Below, in pieces: positions 10,922 through 21,337 of a stretch of DNA of 64,000 bases (its first letter is position 1; every line of letters begins with the position of its first letter). Below the pieces are notes generated by a model that made no database searches, was not told where the DNA came from, and worked only from the letters and a program-made list of their open reading frames with translations. The stretch lies in NCBI GenBank assembly GCA_000711775.1, contig ARYC01017923.1:1-64000 (forward strand), written 5' to 3'. The DNA is from Oxytricha trifallax. Its lineage: Eukaryota; Ciliophora; Spirotrichea; Sporadotrichida; Oxytrichidae. Both the position numbers and the translations under genes were made by a program.

Positions 10922-13900
10922 ATGGAACATCTATCAAAACCACTTCACTCTTGCCCTGTTGAAAATTGTGATTACAAGGGAAGTAAGAATGCAATCTATC
11001 AGCATGATCATAGAAACCATCTCCAAGACAAAATCGAAAAATACATTAGAAAAGCATTTGAATGTGAGGAATGCAACTATCGGTACAGTACACGCCAAAG
11101 TCTCCATGTACACAGGAAAAAATGCCAGGACATTCATAGAAACAGACTGATCAAAGAGTTGAGAAAGTTAGCAAATCATGATATTGAACCCACACATTTG
11201 ATAAACGATCCAGTGATAGTTGAGTGCGATGTGAAAGTTAGGGAGGTATGGGAGGAGCTCCATCGAACTCAAATGGCTAAAGATGGAACTTTATTCAGAG
11301 TGGTAATTATGGACGCTCCCTGGGATAGAACTTGCTTGCCCCTCAAGTACGATACACTTACAGATAAACAAATCAAGGAAATGCCTATTGAGCTAGTTCA
11401 AGAGGAGGGGTTTCTATTTATGTGGGTCACCAACTCAAAACCCGAATCAGCGCTATCGTTTTTTAAAAAGCATGGTTATCGATGGATAGAGACTATAGTT
11501 TGGGTAAAACTAACAAAGAGAGGAACAGTCTTTAAGGGATAGGGTAAGTACATTCAACATGGTTGTGAGTTGTGCATGGTAGGAGTAAAAGGCCGATATG
11601 AAGATATTAAGTAATTTGGGAAATTCAAGTCAAGTCTGAATGTTATAGTCGAGGAAATGAGAGAAGCATCCTAGAAACCTGAAGCACTCAAAACCCCAAA
11701 ACCCCTTAGTGAGGTTTATAAGTGCTTTGATTTGTAGGGTATAGTTGGGGTCTTATTGGGGTTAGTAGAGAAATTAGGCCAATTTTCAAAATGAGAAATA
11801 GAAATTAGCGAAATCTAGGGTCTATTTATGATGAGTAATATTTAGATTTACTGCTTAAGCTTAGGTATGGTACAAGTATTAATATAGACTAAGTCAAACC
11901 AGTGTTAATTATACAGCCATAGCAAGACTCCTACACAAGAGTGCCCAAACCGTTAGCCATCATTGCTTGTTAGCTGTTTAACATTATAACTCAGGCTCTA
12001 GAAAACATCCTGCAAGAAAATAAAAGTTCTCACAGGTCCATATTGACTATCTCTGTGACTCTAAGACATTAAAGTATTGAGCTCACTTTCCTCTTGACTA
12101 ACGAGCTGTCATGTTTCATCGCAAGTTTCCAGACATGCGTATCTCTCCTTAGACTATAGCCAATATTTATAGACGAAATGGTATTACTTTCAAGACTGTC
12201 AACAGAGTTAAGAGAGGTGATTGATTTTACAGTGCCATTTTATAGCAATAATTTAAACTATATATATGATTAAATGCAGAGAGCTATTGATAATAACATC
12301 AAGTTCATACATGCAGATGAAGCTGTGTTTACGTTCAACACTTTTATTAATAAGTCAAGGTACAAGAAGTATATAACATAGAAGTTTATGACTAAAAAGT
12401 AAAGGTAGTCACTCATGCAATTTTAGCTGGTATAAGTGAAAATTCAGGCTTAGAGAGTTATGTGATTCACCCTCGCTCTATTAAGCGAGAGTAGTATATA
12501 GAGATCCTACATAAGCTCAGAGAGAAGTATAGCAACCAAGAGATCATCCTGTTTGTTGATAACCTATCAGTTCATAAGACTAAGGAGTCTAAGAAAGCTT
12601 ATGAAGACCTAAACATAACCCCTGTATACAACGTTCCTTACAGCCCTTAATTTAATGGAATAGAATTCTACTGGAGTTAAATAAGACTCACTACAAGAAG
12701 CTGCTGCTGTATCATCTTATGCATGACTTGCCCATCGATACAGTAGACTTGATTCAAAGCAACTGTAAGAGAGTGAGCGTAGATAAGACAACAATTTGTG
12801 CGAGAAAGGGAAGAATGAATGTTTATCAATAAGTTTTAGATTTAAACGAATGAATATATTCACATATTAAACTGTCCCATAAATGGGTTTGCCTTCTCTT
12901 TCTTCTCCTCTTCTTATGGCTTGCTTGGGCCCATATTTCTTCTCTTTGTGCCAGCTCCTGCATCTATGTTCATTTCATCTGGCTTTTAAACATCTTTATA
13001 AAGTCTCTTGCTCACTTCATGAATTTTTTGTGACTTTCTCTCTCTATGAACCTTAGCATGCTCTTTCATAAGATATATACCAGTGCCTGATTTTCCTACA
13101 AAGTTATATGTCAAAGCTTACTTGAAAGATAAGGATGCTTCTTAAGTTCCTCTAGCCAAGCTGAGCTTATTAGAATGCCTTGCTTCTTCTAGTCTTCAGG
13201 AGAAATAGAATATCGTTTCTTATGTGCTTCTTCAATAATTTCTCTGAGATAATCCTCTTTTATTGTACCAAGAACACCAAAGAAAAAGTTCCTCTCTGGT
13301 AGTTTATTAGAGAGTTGCTTCTTGGTAGGAAGGTAAACTACCACTTCCTCATCTAGCATGGCATCCTCATAAAGATTAGTGACTGAAATCTCAGGGTAGT
13401 TGGGAATTTCGATTAGTTTAATCTCTTTATTTTTAAAAGCTTTCTTCTCCTCACAAAGTATTGCTTTCAAGAATGAAATTTTGGTACCTTCCATCGTAGG
13501 AAGGATTAAACCAACTGTATAATATGTTAATAATCATCAAGTTATCTTACCATGTAAAGTTTGGTATCGATAGAGATCTTCCTTACTTCTGAATCTTGAT
13601 ATCATTTCTTGAGCCTCGACTCTTTTCATTTGATCATTGAGTGATTCCATCTTTGTTCCTCTCCCTATTAATGAATTTCAAATTATAACTTATAGACTTC
13701 TGGATCCTATTGTTTAAAATCTTACTATTAAATATGGGCATCTTATAGGAGGTCAACCCTGCAAGATACGTGGAGAAAGTTTGCAGAAGCTGTAACAAAC
13801 TGCAGTGATGGAGCTCCATTTTTATCAATTTAGTTCCATTAAATTAGTACTAAATTTGTTTAAATTTAATTAGTACTGGTACTAAATTCGTTTAATTTAT

Positions 13901-15910
13901 TGGTACCAATTTAATAGTACCAAAACTTAATTAGTACCTAGTTTTAAACTAATGAGGTTTTAATGGAAAAGTTCCAATATGGTTCAAAACCTAATTGGTA
14001 CCAGTACCAACCTGAATTTTTTCTAAGTTGGTACCAAAATTAAAAATATTAAGCATGAATTTAGAAAAATTATAGTTATAAACTTAGCATAAATATGATG
14101 TCTAACGCCTAAGAATCAACCATCGTTGTTGCAGTACCAACTCCTATACAAAGTTACTATAACTAGAGAGGTTATTAGAGCTTTATAATAGAAATTTAAA
14201 TTTGAATTTAAACATGGCGGCTAACTTAAATCGCAAAGCAGTCTCTCTTGGCAGTGGATAATCTTAGCTAAACTTTGGATAAACTAAGAAGCAAGAGATC
14301 ATATACATTGAAAAGGAGCCAGAGCTTAAAGCTCTTGAGTTTGAATCAGAGGTGTTTGTTCTAGAAATAAATATCAGGAAGCAGAGAGCAGAGATAAGTA
14401 TTTAAACGCTAATCGAAGATGTTGAGGAGTTAAAAGAACATCTCCCACTAGAAAAGATTAAAGAATTCTAATGTCATGAATGCTAAAATTTCTTCTCAAC
14501 TGATTCGAGCTTGAAGAGGCACATCAAAGAGATGCACTCTGGGAGAGATAAGATATATTTTAAGCACGAAAAGGTCGATGGCAGGTATTAGTGCACGACT
14601 TGCATGAAGTCTTACACTCACTCAGCTAAAGTTAAAAGACACATGCAAAAACATCATTTAAGTGAGTTTTTAATGCAAGATAAAGAAACATAAAAACGTA
14701 AACCAGCCAAGAGAAAGTCCAATACTATAGAGTCTTAAAGAGAGCAGGAAGAGAGACTTAAGAAGCAGAAACGTTTTAAGTCAATGAACCAACCAGCTAA
14801 TGAATTATATATAGCATGCTTGTAAGAGAGAGCTATGTATATACCTGCATTAAATGCAGTAGATCTCAGTTTTGCATTGACAACTATTTACATATTGATG
14901 TGCCTAACAAGGCAAAACTCATAGTAGTTGATGAGTATGCTTATAAAGTATATCCTTTCAAATATCTTATTAGGAACGAGCAGTATCAAAATGAGTTTGC
15001 CGATGAATACATAATACTAAGATAGGCTCATAAAAGGTAATGCAAGAACTTGCTTAAACTCGATGGAGTTATTCTTGGACATGGTTTTATTGCACTACGA
15101 TTTAAGAAATTTGAAATGACTCTAAGAGATTATCTCTACCATAATAGATACCCAGATGACTTGAATGAGATACTCACGGAAATGACCAAGGGTGTGAAAG
15201 AGCTGCATGATCTAGGGTATGTTCATAGAGATTTGAAGCCAGAAAATGTAATGCTAAATCTCTGTCCTTTCGAAATAGTAGTCATTGATTTCAATAGAGC
15301 AATAAGGTAAGAAATAGTGACTTTAGCTAAAGTGCTAGGCACACCTGGGTACTTCCCAATAAGAGAGAAGTGGACTAATGGCTCTGTTTAGTGGGATATC
15401 TGGGCGGTAGCAGCAATTATTTTAGAGTGCGATATGGAAAGTATGTCGTACTTCGGAACAAAGCAAGAAAAGTAATCAATGAGCATGGCTGTTAAACATA
15501 TAAAGCAAGAAGATGTATGCACTTAGATTAAGAAAATGGTTGAGATGATCATAGTAAGAGCTCCAGCATATCCAAGATCATCATTAGAAGATATACTTGA
15601 AACATTAAAGAGAGCTAAGTTCAAGAGATACCACAAAGATAAGCAGATAAAATTTTTTTGATTTAAGCACATTAATACTCATTAAATATTCATTAAATTC
15701 ACATAAAACTTGCGTTCTCTACTAACCCCAATAAGACCCCAACTATACCCTACAAATCAAAGCACTTATAAACCTCACTAAGGGGTTTTGGGGTTTTGAC
15801 TCTATAAGATAGCAGAAAAACTTGTCCCTAATGGTCCTTTCTTAGAGATATTTGTAAGAAAACATAACATAAGAAGAGGCTGGACGACTATGGGGAACTA
15901 ACTTAGCTGA
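10922..15910 (+). CDS. C2H2 zinc-finger / MT-A70 methyltransferase of element E (split by TBE A)
   Basis: Coding 10922-11688 plus 15802-15910. Removing TBE A and one ACT copy leaves 876 nt, one open frame of 291 codons ending TGA at 15908-15910. N-terminus: two zinc-finger-like units (CPVENCDYKG..H..H and CEECNYRYSTRQSLHVHRKKC). Then the MT-A70 domain: VVIMDAPWD (DAPW where the family has D/N-PP-Y/F/W), FLFMWVTN, GYRWIETIVWVK, HGCELCMVGVKG, and LVPNGPFLEIFVRKHNIRRGW, GNQL after the insertion. MT-A70 enzymes put methyl on N6 of adenine in RNA or DNA. The DAPW variant leaves activity uncertain. Location between the transposase and the right inverted repeat marks it as transposon cargo. Confidence 0.85.
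11689..11765 (+). repeat. TBE A left inverted repeat with C4A4 telomeric start
   Basis: 77 bp beginning CAAAACCCCAAAACCCC; inverted copy at 15722-15798. Confidence 0.97.
11791..12853 (+). pseudogene. TBE 42-kDa transposase, decayed copy (A)
   Basis: Homologue of the intact copy in TBE B, recognisable throughout. Comparison with B shows a one-base loss near 11902, a one-base gain near 12215 and a one-base loss near 12371. Each changes frame. The terminal stop of B is also changed, so the frame would run on to TGA at 12851-12853, close to the end of ORF2. DDE residues remain readable (HADEAVF, FVDNLSVHK, GIEFYW). It cannot encode a functional enzyme as sequenced. Confidence 0.9.
12860..13650 (-). 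CDS. TBE ORF2 ('22-kDa' protein), intact, two introns (A)
   Basis: ATG at 13648-13650, TGA at 12860-12862. Two GT-AG introns, 13515-13550 (36 nt) and 13096-13121 (26 nt), must be removed. The remaining 729 nt form one frame of 242 residues. Landmarks: RFRSKEDLYRYQ, LPTMEGTKI, NYPEISVTNLYED, LPERNFFFGVLGTI, KKHPYLS, then after intron 2 GTGIYLMKEHAKVHRERK and a Lys/Glu-rich tail ending MGQFNM. Both introns recur at matching positions in TBE B and element D. The function is unknown. It is longer than the 22 kDa in the TBE literature name, perhaps because the introns join extra sequence. Confidence 0.85.
13840..14045. promoter_or_regulatory. GGTACC / AGTACT palindrome array between divergent TBE genes (A)
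   Basis: About 200 bp with repeated TTAGTAC(T/C), GGTACCAA, GGTACCAGTACC units between ORF2 (leftward) and ORF3 (rightward). Conserved in TBE B (51785-52010). Likely a bidirectional promoter or binding array. Confidence 0.5.
14214..15661 (+). pseudogene. TBE ORF3 ('57-kDa' zinc-finger/kinase), one frameshift (A)
   Basis: ATG at 14214, TGA at 15659-15661. N-terminal part carries two C2H2 fingers (CHECQNFFSTDSSLKRH, CTTCMKSYTHSAKVKRH); the C-terminal part is a kinase-like domain with HRDLKPENV and VIDFNRA, i.e. DFN instead of DFG, and GTPGYFP. The two halves lie in different frames. Comparison with B shows one base lost at about 14869. The remaining length (1448 nt) is exactly one short of 483 codons, as also in B. 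A role in element regulation or transposition is inferred only. Confidence 0.85.
15722..15798 (-). repeat. TBE A right inverted repeat with C4A4 telomeric end
   Basis: Reverse complement of 11689-11765. Followed by the ACT target duplication. Confidence 0.97.
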
Positions 15911-15925
15911 ATGTGTGATTAAAAG

Positions 15926-15968
15926 TTGTAATTAATTATTAAATTAAATTTTCAATTAAAATCTACGG
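15926..15968 (-). repeat. element E right terminal inverted repeat
   Basis: Matches 4513-4555 inverted, one mismatch in 43 bp. Starts 16 bp after the methyltransferase stop and is followed by ATT at 15969-15971. Confidence 0.9.
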
Positions 15969-15971
15969 ATT

Positions 15972-16410
15972 CTATAAATTCAGGAATCTCTTAAGATTAG
16001 GAAGTACATCAATTCCATCATTTTCTATCTAATTTTTTATTGTATAATTATTTATAAATTAATTATATTAATTTATAATCAATTTTTTAAAAAATATAGT
16101 TTAGTCAATAAAATTCCAACTTTCAACCCAGACTATTATTTCCTAAAAACGACAAATACGTTATTTATGACAAGTAAAACCAAGTTCTCGATTATTTCTT
16201 CATTCACAAAACTAATAAGGATTTGTTTCTATATGTTTAGCAAGAACCCCAACAAGAGAAGTTACAAAATGGGATTTCTTATAAGTTTTGATGTTTATAA
16301 TATTGGCTTAAAATCTTTTTTATAATTTGATAAATAATTTAAGTAAAAATAATGTTTATTAATATTAGACTATACAAAAAGGCAATGTTTATTTTATAGG
16401 AACATGGTGT
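15972..16410. other. A+T-rich spacer
   Basis: No coding composition or repeat recognised between element E and the next coding-like blocks. Confidence 0.35.
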
Positions 16411-16414
16411 CAGA

Positions 16415-16805
16415 GTTAATAAAGTCATTTTCCATTTCTATGATGACATTAAAATGCTGAAATTTATCATCCTATCTCAACTTTACTATTTCGCCCATTC
16501 TAATGACTGCTCTCTGCTACTCTTTTTTTCAATTTCCTTTGTGGGGTTAGAGATGGTGGATGTGCATTTGATAATGACAGATTATTTAAAACAAAATAAA
16601 AAATAATCATAGATTTAAATCTTAATAAAAATGAATTGATAACACGTTAATTTGATTATCTTATCTTGCAAGGGATGTTGTTCCCGTGTGAGAACTGTGC
16701 AGCTTACCATCGCCATTATAGCTCGCTTGAGTGTTGTTTTCTTCGTTTTAATGCTGCTGATTTTATTATTGAAAAATGCATAAAAATATACCAAAAGATT
16801 CAAGT
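16415..16805 (-). CDS. possible coding fragments
   Basis: Two short stretches have higher complexity than their flanks. On the minus strand 16415-16590 reads ISNPTKEIEKKSSREQSLEW and further, with one TGA. At 16615-16803 a minus frame reads ISSIKTKKTTLKRAIMAMVS; the plus frame (CENCAAYHRHYSSLE) is also open, so the strand is uncertain. No family recognised. They may be isolated macronuclear-destined segments of a gene whose other parts are elsewhere. Confidence 0.2.
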
Positions 16806-17815
16806 AACTTCATCTATTTTGAATAATAAAAATTACAAATATTAGAATATTAGGGAGGTTTATACATACACCCACAAAATACTAATAGATGATTGAACAT
16901 ACTATAGTAATGGTTATTTGTTATATATGTTTATACAGATACTTTGCAATTAATTAATGATTTATTTTAGTTGAATTTTAACGATAGAACTTGGATCTAA
17001 AGTTATATGATTTATCAATTTCTTCTATGATATTTTAGATCTTTTAATGACTTTCTATGTTTAAGATTAGACAAGCAAGTAATAAAAATACAAATGGTAC
17101 AATATCTTAAGCAAAATCAGCGAATAGGATAATTATTAATATTTATTCAGTAATTATCTTTATTTCATTGATGTATTTTTAGAAATGAAGAAGATATATT
17201 CCTGACACAGAATTGTCTAGGAATTTTGATCGCAAATTTGATTTAATGTATTTCCAAAATAGTGGCAGTTGAGTATTTTCTGATCACTATTATTTTAAAA
17301 AAAACTGGGTTTAGGTTTGTTGTTGTTATAGTTATTGTTGTTGTTATTGTTAAAGTTATTGTTGTAATTTATAATTAAATAGATAGTTTTAAAAGTGATT
17401 ATTATTGTATTAGTTAAAAGACCGAAATACTGATGTCTAAAATTTATATTTTTTTGAATAACGTAAGCCATTTTCGTGATATATTAAATTTATTTCTAAA
17501 AAAAAATTAATATAAATCTAATATTGGAATAATATTCTGATTGACTCACTGACTTAAATGACTATCTTTTAACCCCAAAACTATAGGAAAATTTATTCCC
17601 TTTATGCTTTGCTTGATAAATGATAAACATGTCTCTTATTCTGGCGGTAGTTTAAGTAAATGGATGATGAGTGAATAATATATTGGAATTTTCAGTTAAT
17701 TTATTCAGAAAACTTAGGAATATAGTTCACTAATTTATATATATAAAATTTCAATAAGTCTTCTTATCTTTTTGTAATTGCTTTCTATACTATGCTTAAT
17801 TATACACAAACTTAG
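16806..17815. other. A+T-rich region with a Gln-rich minus-strand patch
   Basis: Mostly uninformative A/T sequence. At 17300-17385 a run of TTG/TTA triplets reads on the minus strand as CAA/TAA, i.e. poly-Gln under the ciliate code, possibly a coding segment. A 16-bp string CAAAATAGTGGCAGTT (near 17258) recurs at the left end of the foldback element at 18665. Confidence 0.3.
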
Positions 17816-18043
17816 CATTAATTTGTCGATAATGCTCTAAAAAAGATAATCGCATTCATAATTTATGAAGAAATCTAGCATAATATGAGTTATAAATCGC
17901 AAATAAGTTGCAGAATCATATCTTAAATTAGAGAAGACATTAAAGATATCAGCAGATATCCATATACAGATAAAGTGAAAATAATTAACATTTAAGACTC
18001 ATAGCAATTCAATATAAAATTTAATAAAACGTATTCCTTTTGA
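17816..18043 (+). CDS. Tctex-1-like (dynein light chain) coding block, tentative
   Basis: 75 codons open to TGA at 18041-18043 with pattern LKKIIAFIIYEEI..(M/Y)..QISCRIISQIREDIKDI..YPYTDKVKIINI. This resembles the helix-helix-strand layout of Tctex-1/DYNLT proteins (YxxxxxxxxxxxIxxxIKxxLK...YKyvV). The match is by general pattern only; the usual C-terminal Trp/Cys-rich strand is not visible in this block. Upstream sequence is A+T-rich, so the N-terminus may lie in another segment. Confidence 0.3.
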
Positions 18044-18664
18044 ATAAAACGGGCTCAGGATCCCGAATAGGTCCCTTACCCACAACCAGTTACACTGGCT
18101 TAAAATTCGGAATGTTTTTCAGAGCATGAGTAAATTGCTCTGATTTATCAGAGTTAAGATAGACTTATATATCTTTTCCAAATTAAATTTCTATGGTTCA
18201 TATTATAAATCTTCAATAATATATAAAATGAAATTAAAGATATCTACAATTTATTATATCTTCCTTCACAAATTTGGTTTACTTCTTACTCATTCTTATT
18301 ATTGATGATAATTAAAAATATATATTTATTCTCATTTTCGACAAAAATAAGGTTTCATAAAGTTGCAATTTATTAATTAAAATATTCTTAATAAAAAATT
18401 TAATAAAATGAATTCATCTAAACCCCAATAATAACAATCGCACAATAATTTGCTTTACTAAACTAATTCTAAAATAGCGACGACTGTTAGGCCTTTGGGA
18501 GAGACATAACCACTCAGAATTTTTATAATTGACTTTATATAATAAAATGAATGCTTTTATTAATTTATTTTTTACATTTAAATTTAAACATTTTACTTAT
18601 GACTATTGTAGGAATACATTCAAAATTATAAATTAAAATTAATTAAATTTTTTAAATCAAAATA
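18044..18664. other. mostly A+T-rich, one short coding-like patch
   Basis: 18475-18540 has higher complexity and reads ATTVRPLGETQPLRIFIID on the plus strand. Nothing else is recognisable. Confidence 0.25.
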
Positions 18665-18945
18665 GTGGCAGTTAAAGTTGGCCTATTTAAACGATCTTGG
18701 ACTCATTCGATAGGGAATTTAAACTTTATTATTGGTGGTACTATTTTATCTCATCACTGGAGCGAGATAACTTTGTTTTAATGTGAGGGTACAATTTAAT
18801 GAATTTTGATATGTTTAATTGAAGTCGAGTTATCTCGCTCCAGGGATGCGATAAAATAGTACCGCCATTAGTAAAGTCCAGCTACTTTTGAATTCTCTAT
18901 CGAATGAGCCCTAGATCGTTTAAATTGGCCAACTTAAACTGCCAC
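18665..18945. mobile_element. 281-bp foldback element with long imperfect inverted arms
   Basis: Left arm starts GTGGCAGTT, right arm ends AACTGCCAC. Pairing continues inward through GTTGGCC, AAACGATCT, TCATTCGATAG and GAGCGAGATAAC, for roughly 100 bp with interruptions. No coding capacity. Solo copies of the end motif occur near 17263 and 32490. A non-autonomous, MITE-like element. Confidence 0.75.
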
Positions 18946-19508
18946 GAATTTGAATTATTATCAATTTAATTAAAATTAATTTTCCAAATTCAAATGTATT
19001 TCTACAATTAATAGATGATTTCATAGTATTAAATAATAATTTCAGAAGAGGAAATACAATACTAGATATCAATGATCCCAACAACTATGAATAGCTGGTC
19101 AACAGAGTGATTGGAAGGAAAGGTCTTAGCAAATTCTTTGATATTAAGTATGACTTCGTATCAAAAGATGGAAGATATAGAGATTAAATTTAATCATTAC
19201 CATTAATTGATTTAAAGTATTATTTATTCAAACTTCTTTCACTGATGTGCAATTACTTAAAGGCATTATTTAATGTTAAGATATCTAGATTTGAATTACT
19301 TTGAAGAAGATGTGAAGAATCATATTTTAGCTTGAGCAAAGAAAGCAATTTTGTAGGGACATTAAGTTGAGGTTGTTAAATCTCTAAAAGCTAATGGAGA
19401 GAACTGTCAGATATCGTGGAACCCTGAAGCAGATGCATGAGTTAGCGCGTCCAAAAATGTGGCCTTACTCGCTAGGGATGCAGAGGATTTGTTGAAATAC
19501 CCACCAAA

Positions 19509-19899
19509 AAGCATTAGATCAAGTTTTAATTTTATTAAATAATAAAATTGCGAATTTGATTAACTAAATAAAGCAAGAAGGAGATTCTAATCTATTTATT
19601 CAATTTTTAATATAAAAGCTTTAAGTTATTATTTTAATATAACTCTATTTCGTTTTATAAAAAATGATTAATCTATATTTTTTGCTCTAATTAGCCTAGT
19701 TATTTATTGGAAAAAAAGTGTATATAAAATTTATCAAAAAGTATTTATCATTAACCAATGTTGTTAATTTAATATTTTGATTTCTTTATAATATTATTTT
19801 TTTTTTAATTCTTACCTTGATCTTTTGTTTAGGATTACAAGATTCCCAGATTCGTTAGCTTTATTATTATCTAATTTAATATATATATAAGCATTAGAT
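19509..19899 (+). repeat. pointer-like direct repeat AAGCATTAGAT flanking an IES
   Basis: The 11-mer occurs at 19509-19519 and 19889-19899. The sequence between is A+T-rich and non-coding. Joining across one copy keeps the ligase frame and gives KYPPKSIRYSFATMMANC. This fits an internal eliminated sequence of about 370 bp removed between pointers. Confidence 0.75.
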
Positions 19900-21337
19900 A
19901 CAGTTTTGCAACTATGATGGCGAATTGCTGGTTTGAACTAACTTCAAGATTGACATCAAAAGAGTATCAACAGTTGAAGAGTGATATGTCTAATCGTACC
20001 TGGGTTTGAGAGTATATTGGAAACCCCAAATGCCAGCACTTAGTTAGATACCCCAAAGAAACTATTATCTTTTCAATAATTTAAATTATTCATTTAAAAT
20101 CTTGGATAATTCTTTAAAAAATCTTATTAGAATTTAATATTATCTTCTACACTATTGTTGACAACAAACAACTCTAGAAAGATAAAGTAAAATATTTAAT
20201 ATTATTTTGTATAAAATAACACAAAGATATTGTAAAAATTGGCGACAAATGCTTGTCTTAATCAAAATTAAATACTCATAATTTTCTTGTTGCATATATA
20301 ATTTATTATATTAAATTTAAAAAAAAGAAAAAATGCAAATTGAAGAAAAAGTGTAATTGATAAAAAAATGAATAATTCATAGTTATATATATTTTAAATT
20401 TATATTGGCATATTGAGATAGAATATAAAAATAATTCTCTAGTAATTAAAATATACTCATAATCCCACAAATGTGAAAAACTATTTATTACATTGCCATG
20501 GATTCAGAAAGATCAATGATATAAAATGCTGCCTAATAAAGAATGATTACAGTTAAGATCTTTCGTAACATAAAAATGCGTCCTTAATTAATACGCGTAT
20601 TTCATTTAATTTATATCCATTAAATTGATTAAATAATACTGCTCTTAATTCAAAATAATTAACTTATGCAGACTTCCAGAGGACTCAATCAAATTCTTTA
20701 AGAAATTTGATGCTGTGCAGTTGAATTCACTTGGAGTATTCAATAATTATGACAAATTATGTGACGTATTGTCTTATGAATACGAAAATGTAGCTTCTTA
20801 ATCAATTCAAAATGAAGGAGAGGGTGCTGTCTTATACTTTGTAAAGAGAGATTCCTAGGATAAGTCAAATGATAGATTCTTTCATTATCAATAAAAGAGT
20901 AATGGAAATTCAATATGTAATTCAAGGATTTTTTTAAAGTTTAGAGTTTTATAATTCTTATTAAATAATCATTGAATTTTAATGTAAATTATCCAAATTG
21001 AAGACCTTAGAGTATCGCCTTTTTAAAGATTCATCAAAGAATCTAAGTATTTGAGCAGAGGTTTGGGATTACCACATCCATTGGATTTTAAATAGTGTAA
21101 TTTTAAAAATATTATATAATTAAAGTAATTTAAATCGGATTTTAACATTTATCTTTTCCTTTAAGCATTTGTATTAATCTCAAGAGGCTCAATCGAAATA
21201 AATTTAGTACTACGAAGATATGTTAATGAACGAGTATAATTAAATTGATATTAAATCTTTTTATCTATATTTCTTGTTTTATGTAACTTTCTTGGAAGAA
21301 GTTATTAATATCTATGAGTAGAAATATAGATCAAGCA

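Larger units (their letters stand above)
11689..15798 (+). mobile_element. TBE A: telomere-bearing element inserted in the MT-A70 gene
   Basis: 4110 bp with perfect-looking 77-bp inverted ends (11689-11765, 15722-15798) that open with C4A4-type telomeric repeats. ACT is duplicated at 11686-11688 and 15799-15801, matching the ANT target of TBEs. Carries the three TBE genes in the standard layout: transposase (+), ORF2 (-), zinc-finger/kinase ORF3 (+). Transposase and ORF3 are frameshifted; ORF2 is intact. Confidence 0.97.
4513..15968. mobile_element. element E: large TBE-family transposon with helicase and MT-A70 cargo
   Basis: The ends are inverted repeats of 43 bp (4513-4555 and 15926-15968) differing at one position, flanked on both sides by ATT (4510-4512, 15969-15971). 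This fits the ANT target duplication known for TBEs. Inside, left to right: SF2 helicase (-), small ORFs (-), TBE-type ORF2 (+), TBE-type DDE transposase (-), C2H2/MT-A70 methyltransferase (+). The outermost genes stop 67 bp and 16 bp from the inverted repeats. Nested insertions are TBE A (11689-15798) and a 488-bp element (6279-6766). Without them and their duplicated targets E is about 6.85 kb. The ends do not carry C4A4 repeats. That this is one mobile unit is inferred from ends, duplication and content. Confidence 0.85.

Noticed and set aside
11689..11705. C4A4 blocks as chromosome ends or telomere-addition sites
   Set aside because: They occur only as the tips of paired 77-bp inverted repeats with ANT duplications, i.e. 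TBE ends.
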